Source: Micromonospora pisi
GTDB taxonomy: Bacteria > Actinomycetota > Actinomycetes > Mycobacteriales > Micromonosporaceae
Reading direction: 5' to 3'
Assembly: GCF_003633685.1 (NCBI RefSeq)
Contig: NZ_RBKT01000001.1
Coordinates: forward strand, 2,046,001 to 2,110,000
DNA: 64,000 nt
How positions within the stretch are numbered: the first letter of the stretch is position 1; each line of letters opens with the position of its first letter. Under the pieces are notes generated by a model. That model did no database searches. It saw only the letters and a program-made list of their open reading frames with translations, and was not told the DNA's origin. The translations under genes and the position numbers were made by a program. Of the stretch, positions 59,823 through 64,000 are shown piece after piece.

Positions 59823-60563
59823 TCACAGCCCCGACTCGGCGGTTCGGACCATGATCCGGCGGCACTCCTCGCAGCGGACGACCTCGTCCGGGGCCGCCGA
59901 CCTGATCCGGGCCAGGTCGGCGCCGTACAGCTCCAACCGGCAGCCACCACACCGCCCGGCGGTGAAGAGCGCCGCGCCGAGCCCACCGGAGACGTCCCGG
60001 ACCTTGTCGTAGAGGTTGACTAGGTCCGCCGGGAGGTCCGCCGCGAGCGGCTGCCGGGCGCCGGCCTTGAACTCCTCCTCCTTGGCGATCTCGGCGAGCG
60101 CGAGGGTACGCCGCTGCTCGGTCGCCGCCCGGGTCTCCCGGGTCGCGGTCAGCCGCTCCTCGACCCCGTCGAGCACACTCTGGGCGGTTTCCCGCTGCTC
60201 CATCAGCTCCAGCTCGGTGTCCTCCAGCTCGCTCTGCCGCCGGTTGAGCGAGGCGAGTTCGTGCTGCAACGCCTCCAGCTCGCGGGCCGGGCCGGAGCCG
60301 AGGGTCAGCCGGGCCTGGTCCCGATCCTTGCGGGACCGGACCTGGTCGATGTCCTTCTCCATCCGGGCGATGTCCCGGTCCAGGTCGTCGACGGCCACCT
60401 GGGCGCGTACCCGCTCGTCCTCCAGCGAGGAGAGCTGGCGGGCCAGCGCCTCCAGTTCCGCGTGCTCCGGCAGGGTCCGGCGCCGATGCGCGAGCTGGGC
60501 CAACGCGGTGTCGATCGCTTGCAGGTCCAGCAGACGACGCTGGGCTTTCGGGTCGGCCTTCAC
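59823..60563 (-). CDS. Coiled-coil C4 zinc-ribbon protein
   Basis: A 246-residue protein: a long antiparallel coiled coil (residues 10-170, VRAQVAVDDLDRDIARMEKD) followed by a zinc ribbon CGGC...CEEC near the C-terminus (GRCGGCRLELYGADL, VVRCEECRRIMVR). It matches the Rv2229c/CT398 type, thought to be a nucleic-acid or secretion-associated scaffold. It starts at a GTG overlapping the stop of the Nif3 gene and is followed by the RNase H fusion 52 bp later; this gene order is old and conserved, as I recall. Confidence 0.9.
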   Translation of the reverse strand: MKADPKAQRRLLDLQAIDTALAQLAHRRRTLPEHAELEALARQLSSLEDERVRAQVAVDDLDRDIARMEKDIDQVRSRKDRDQARLTLGSGPARELEALQHELASLNRRQSELEDTELELMEQRETAQSVLDGVEERLTATRETRAATEQRRTLALAEIAKEEEFKAGARQPLAADLPADLVNLYDKVRDVSGGLGAALFTAGRCGGCRLELYGADLARIRSAAPDEVVRCEECRRIMVRTAESGL

Positions 60564-61486
60564 AGGCGGTGCTCCTTGTCCACGGGGGATGCGGCGTGCA
60601 CGTCAGATGCGGCGGCCACAGGCTGAGGTACGGGGGTGACGGTCGACGGCGATCCGGCCCGGACCGTCCACGGGTCGGTGTCCAGGTCGGACACGTAGAC
60701 GTCGAGGTCGAGCTGATCCCGCAGGTGGGTGGCGAGCTCGTCGAGCCAGGGCCGCTCGGTGGCCCAGTGGGCGGCGTCCAGCAGCGCCGGGCCGCCCTCG
60801 GCAAGATACTCGCTCGCCGGGTGGTGCCGCAGGTCCGCGGTGAGGAAGGCGTCCACCCCGGCGGCACGGGCGTCGTCGAGGTACCTGTCCCCCGCGCCAC
60901 CGCTGACCGCGACCGTGTGGATCATGCGCTCCGGGTCACCGGCGGCGCGTACGCCCCAGGCGGTGGCGGGGAGCGCGGCGGCGACGTACCGGGTCAGCTC
61001 GGTGAGGGTCAGCGGCCGGGCCAGCCGGCCGATCCGCCCGATCCCCCGGCCCTGACCCGCCGCCGGGCTGCCGGGGGCGGCGGGACGCAGCGGGCGCGGG
61101 TCGACCAGCCCGATCCGGGCGGCGAGCGCGTCGGAAACGCCCGGATTGGCCACGTCCGCGTTGGTGTGCGCCACGTAGAGCGCGACGTCGGACTTGATCA
61201 GCTGATGGACGATCCGACCCTTGTACGTGGTCGGCGCGACCGACGAGACCCCACGCAACAGCAGCGGATGGTGGGCGATGATCAGATCCGCCCCCCGGTC
61301 GAGGGCCTCGGCGACGGTCTCCGGTACGCAGTCGACCACGCAGGCGACCCGACGGACCGGCGTCGCCAGCTCGCCGAGCACCAGTCCGACCCGGTCCCAC
61401 GACTCGGCCCAGGCCGGCGGGTAACGACGGTCCAGCGCGGCCACCACCTCGGCCACGCTCGGCGTCTCGGATCCAGTTATGCCCAC
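60560..61486 (-). CDS. Nif3-like dinuclear metal protein
   Basis: A 308-residue Nif3/YqfO-family protein. Metal ligands: LIIAHHPLLLRGVSS, ALYVAHTNADVANPGVSDAL with the His/Asp pair, and late DAAHWATERPWLDELA. VSGGAGDRYLDDARAAGVD is the typical middle segment. Proposed as a GTP cyclohydrolase I type 2-like enzyme in other bacteria, but the reaction is unsettled. I start at GTG 61486 (GITGSETPSV). TAAGCT stands nine bases before it, so the transcript may be leaderless. Confidence 0.92.
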   Translation of the reverse strand: MGITGSETPSVAEVVAALDRRYPPAWAESWDRVGLVLGELATPVRRVACVVDCVPETVAEALDRGADLIIAHHPLLLRGVSSVAPTTYKGRIVHQLIKSDVALYVAHTNADVANPGVSDALAARIGLVDPRPLRPAAPGSPAAGQGRGIGRIGRLARPLTLTELTRYVAAALPATAWGVRAAGDPERMIHTVAVSGGAGDRYLDDARAAGVDAFLTADLRHHPASEYLAEGGPALLDAAHWATERPWLDELATHLRDQLDLDVYVSDLDTDPWTVRAGSPSTVTPVPQPVAAASDVHAASPVDKEHRL

Positions 61487-61553
61487 GGCGGCCCAGCTTA
61501 CCGGCGCCGGCCCGCCGACCGCGCCGCCGGCTCGAACACCCCGAGCGGCCCGT

Positions 61554-62120
61554 TCAGCCGGGTCGGCCGTTGACCGCGCATCTGGTCCGTACCGCCTCCA
61601 GCCCCAGGTGCCACGGGTACTGGTCGAGGTAGCGGGCGCCGCTGCCGGGTGGGAAGGGCGGCAGCACCTCGTCACCGAAGAGCACCGTGACGTCCCAGCT
61701 CCGCAGCCGCTCCAGGCTGGCCCGGAAGGCCGGGTGGGTGGCCATGGCGGCGTTGGTGAAGGGCATCGCCACGATCGGCAACCCCAGCCCCTGCGCCTCG
61801 ATCAACAACCCGAGGGCCAGGCTGTCGGTGATGCCGACCGCCCACTTGTTGACCGTGTTCACCGTCGCCGGGGCGACGATCAGCGCGTCGGCCGGCGGCA
61901 GCAGGTCCGGATCGCCCGGTTGCTTGTACGCGCTGCGGACCGGATAACCGGTCTGTTCCTCCAGAGCCGTGACGTCGATGAACTTCCGCCCGTCCGGCGT
62001 ACTGATCACGCAGACCGTCCAGCCGTCGCGCTGGGCGTGGGCCACCAACTGGTCGACGTTGCGAGCCAGCGGGGAACCACAGGTGATCACGTACAGGACT
62101 CGTTGTCGGTTCCCGGTCAT
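61554..62120 (-). CDS. HFCD-family flavoprotein
   Basis: A 188-residue flavoprotein: QRVLYVITCGSPLARNVDQL, then PADALIVAPATVNTVNKWAV and GLPIVAMPFTNAAMATHPAF. The APATVNTVNKWA segment is the FMN-binding PASANT-like motif of phosphopantothenoylcysteine decarboxylases and lantibiotic decarboxylases (His, Cys). It is a free-standing decarboxylase-type protein; substrate unknown. ATG 62120 (MTGNRQR) follows the XRE stop by 16 bp, so the two are probably co-transcribed. Confidence 0.85.
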   Translation of the reverse strand: MTGNRQRVLYVITCGSPLARNVDQLVAHAQRDGWTVCVISTPDGRKFIDVTALEEQTGYPVRSAYKQPGDPDLLPPADALIVAPATVNTVNKWAVGITDSLALGLLIEAQGLGLPIVAMPFTNAAMATHPAFRASLERLRSWDVTVLFGDEVLPPFPPGSGARYLDQYPWHLGLEAVRTRCAVNGRPG

Positions 62121-62136
62121 CCGGTCACGAGCCCGC

Positions 62137-63366
62137 TCATATGCCAACTCCCATGTGCTCAGCCAACTCCGCAATCGGCGCGGGCGGCGCACCCCGTGTG
62201 CGACGGAGGATGTCGGACATCACCTCGTGCGCGATCGGCCGGCAACGGATCTCCGAGGGCGCCAGCCGGTCACCGTCGACCAGCATCTCCCCGGCGCTGT
62301 GCACGTCCCCGATCTGGGCGAAGCCCCGGGCGATGTCGAGCAGGTGGTGGGCCCGACGCTCGGGCAGCAGGGCGGCGAACCTGCGCTTGTCGATCCGCTG
62401 CTCGTGGGTCTCGACCGCCTGCCGTCCCTCGCCCAGTTCGACCGCGGCCGCCGCCCGGTGCAGTTCCAGGTTGGTGGGGCCGAAGCTGGTCCAGTAGTAG
62501 TTCTGGTCCGAGCCGAGCGCGTTCGCCGCCTCCTCCGCACCCCGGATCAGGTCCTTGACGGTCGCGCTGTCACCCAACCGGGCGGCGGCCATGGCGCCCT
62601 GGAGCAGCAGCATCCCGTAGACCGAGAGCCGGTCCGGGTCCGCCCCGTTCGTGCCGCCGGGGGCGAGCCGGTTGGCGATGTTGACGTTCACCTCCAGCGC
62701 GGACCGGGCCCGGCCGAGCGCGAGCAGGGCGTTGCCCACCCGGTACGTCGCCACCCCGGCCAGCAGGTGGTCGTCGGCGCGTACGGAGACCGCCATGGAG
62801 CGGTCGGCGGCGAGCCAGGCCAGCTCGTGCTCGCCCAGCTTGCGCAGGGCCGAGGAGGCGATCTGGTAGACCTGCCCGAGCAGGCTCGCGGCGAGTTGTC
62901 CGTCGTCGCCGGTGTAGTAGGCGTCCGCCGCCTGGGCGTCGCGCAGCAGCTTCGGCAGCGCTCGGGTCAGCACCCCGTAGCGCGCGTACTGGTAGGTCAG
63001 CCAGGCGTGGCTGACCGCCTTGCGGAACTCGGGCAGTGGCGGTGGCACCACCGGCGCGTGGAAGTACTTGCTCATCGAGACGTACCGCTCCAGGGCGGCC
63101 CGGATCTCCTCGACCTCGACCTCGTCGATGCAGTTGAGGGCATCGGTACGCCGTTCCGGGTCCTTGCCGAGCAGGAGCTGTACGTCGATCGTGAGCACGT
63201 CGGCGATCTCGTAGAGCACGGAGAACTTGTCCAGCCGGCGTACGCCCCGCTCGACCTTGTCGACCCAGCTCTTCGACTTGCCGAGCCGGTCCGCGAAGAC
63301 CTGCTGGGACAGCTTCCGCCGCCCACGCCAATATGCGACGCGACGCCCGATGGGCAGCTCGTCCAC
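62137..63366 (-). CDS. XRE-family regulator with TPR-like domain
   Basis: A 409-residue protein. HTH at residues 6-62: IGRRVAYWRGRRKLSQQVFA, DRLGKSKSWVDKVERGVRRL. The rest is helical and TPR-like (AVSHAWLTYQYARYGVLTRA, LLGQVYQIASSALRKLGEHE, YYWTSFGPTNLELHRAAAAV). The layout and the 'FGPTN..LH' segment are shared with the regulator at 642-1832, so both belong to one large actinomycete family. It heads an operon with the flavoprotein. The divergent neighbour is a primase-polymerase-domain gene. Confidence 0.88.
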   Translation of the reverse strand: MDELPIGRRVAYWRGRRKLSQQVFADRLGKSKSWVDKVERGVRRLDKFSVLYEIADVLTIDVQLLLGKDPERRTDALNCIDEVEVEEIRAALERYVSMSKYFHAPVVPPPLPEFRKAVSHAWLTYQYARYGVLTRALPKLLRDAQAADAYYTGDDGQLAASLLGQVYQIASSALRKLGEHELAWLAADRSMAVSVRADDHLLAGVATYRVGNALLALGRARSALEVNVNIANRLAPGGTNGADPDRLSVYGMLLLQGAMAAARLGDSATVKDLIRGAEEAANALGSDQNYYWTSFGPTNLELHRAAAAVELGEGRQAVETHEQRIDKRRFAALLPERRAHHLLDIARGFAQIGDVHSAGEMLVDGDRLAPSEIRCRPIAHEVMSDILRRTRGAPPAPIAELAEHMGVGI

Positions 63367-63667
63367 GTCCGTTCCTCCCCTTGTGCCATGCCGGCGGTCC
63401 GGGCCGGTCGAGCTCTAAACGGGTGTGGTGGTGCTCGCTGTTCAGGTGTGACGGGGGTGGTGCGGTGGTGCTGGGGCGTACCTCTGTGCGATTTGTGCGT
63501 ATATGACACGGTCGCACAGCGTGTGCGTCAGGCCGAGGGCTGGCGCTCGTACTTTTCGATGCAAGTTGCAAGTGGCTTTATGCCAGGAGCAACGAATCCA
63601 CCCGGCGCCGGTGACGGCGCGAAGCTATCGATCTCGTACTGATCGATCCCGGAAGGAGCGGCGTGCC
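63367..63667. other. Divergent promoter region of XRE and prim-pol genes
   Basis: 300 bp without ORF support. It holds the inverted repeat CTGTGCGA/TCGCACAG (63484-63491 and 63512-63519) and a 7-bp direct repeat TGCAAGT (about 63560-63573). Confidence 0.6.
63484..63519. promoter_or_regulatory. 8-bp inverted repeat, possible XRE operator
   Basis: CTGTGCGA and its exact complement separated by 20 bases, with further GTGCG elements between and after. It is placed mid-way between two divergent genes. Binding by the XRE protein is inference. Confidence 0.5.
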
Positions 63668-64000
63668 ATGTGGGGGACTACCCGACCGCCTATCACCCGT
63701 CTGACGACGCTCGAACGGGTACGCCTGCGGCGCGTGGCCGTCCGCTACGCCATGCATGGCTGGGAGGTCACTCCCGGAGCGTTCCTGGCCCGGCACCGGT
63801 TCGTCTGTGGCCGCGCCGGCTGCCCCACCACCGGCTGCCACCCGGCACTGGAGGAGTGGGAGGGAGCGGCCAGCTCCGATCCCGCCCGGGTCGCCGCCTG
63901 GTGGCGGGTACGGCCGCACGCCGTCCTGCTCGCCACCGGTTACACCTTCGACGTGCTGGAGGTGCCGGCCTACCTCGGCCAGCACGTGCTGGAGGCGACC
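63668..64000 (+). CDS. Bifunctional primase-polymerase-domain protein, partial
   Basis: ATG 63668 (GGAAGGAG upstream) opens a frame that leaves the window after 111 codons: MWGTTRPPITRLTTLERVRL, AMHGWEVTPGAFLARHRFVC, then CHPALEEWEG and AAWWRVRPHAVLLATGYTFD. 'W..VTPG...', a Cys cluster (C..AGC...GC) and 'PHAVLLATG..FDVLEVPA' are typical of the N-terminal prim-pol (Bifunc DNA primase/polymerase) domain as found in actinomycete accessory genes. The nucleotide-binding His/Asp lie in the missing part. It may be regulated with the divergent XRE gene. Confidence 0.75.
   Translation, partial: MWGTTRPPITRLTTLERVRLRRVAVRYAMHGWEVTPGAFLARHRFVCGRAGCPTTGCHPALEEWEGAASSDPARVAAWWRVRPHAVLLATGYTFDVLEVPAYLGQHVLEAT

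Overview
The window is GC-rich chromosomal DNA of a filamentous actinomycete, most likely a member of the Micromonosporaceae. This rests on codon use, frequent GTG starts with GTGA/ATGA overlaps, an F420-dependent enzyme, a histone-H1-like Lys/Ala protein, and a run of housekeeping genes whose order I recall from Mycobacterium and Streptomyces (glnE, glnA2, panB, RNase H-phosphatase fusion, zinc-ribbon protein, Nif3 protein). No database search was possible, so species is not claimed.

Layout. 1-4.9 kb: accessory region with a three-gene coupled cassette at the edge, an XRE regulator, a decayed maleylpyruvate-isomerase-like/CPCC pair, a GntR regulator, partial duplications of local sequence, and a small secreted protein. 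5.1-16.1 kb: regulatory and accessory genes: a STAND (NB-ARC/TPR) regulator, a probable leaderless PadR gene with a palindromic operator and a partner TIM-barrel-like protein, a secreted PAF-acetylhydrolase-like enzyme, an AlbA_2-type protein, and a LysR regulator divergent from an oxidoreductase/SnoaL pair. 16.5-34.7 kb: core genome: mannosyltransferase, membrane protein, glnE, amidotransferase, LD-carboxypeptidase, TMEM175-like channel, glnA2, nadE, panB, npdG, RNB ribonuclease, histone-like protein. 35-49.2 kb: stress, membrane and regulatory genes, including two TetR systems with readable operators, a DUF3618/holin/LEA-like envelope operon, and a WXG100-type cassette (YbaB-like, WXG-like, WXG protein, membrane protein) with no secretion machinery in view. 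49.4-55.4 kb: an orphan AtpF-like subunit, RNase P RNA, a TauE exporter, a GNAT enzyme, an IS30-family element sitting inside a repeated hairpin, and an SSS-family symporter with its DUF3311 partner. 55.5-64 kb: a secreted chitinase, hydrolases, the RNase H/zinc-ribbon/Nif3 block, a flavoprotein, a second large XRE regulator, and the start of a primase-polymerase-domain gene that leaves the window.

Working together. Nitrogen control is represented by glnE and a glutamine synthetase that lacks the usual adenylylation tyrosine. Cofactor supply is represented by nadE, panB, npdG and a flavoprotein. No CRISPR array, tRNA, rRNA or prophage was seen. The most notable items are the IS30 insertion that separates the two arms of a shared terminator hairpin, three matching TetR operators, the mosaic duplications at 1.7-4.0 kb, the orphan F0 b-like subunit, and the WXG cassette.
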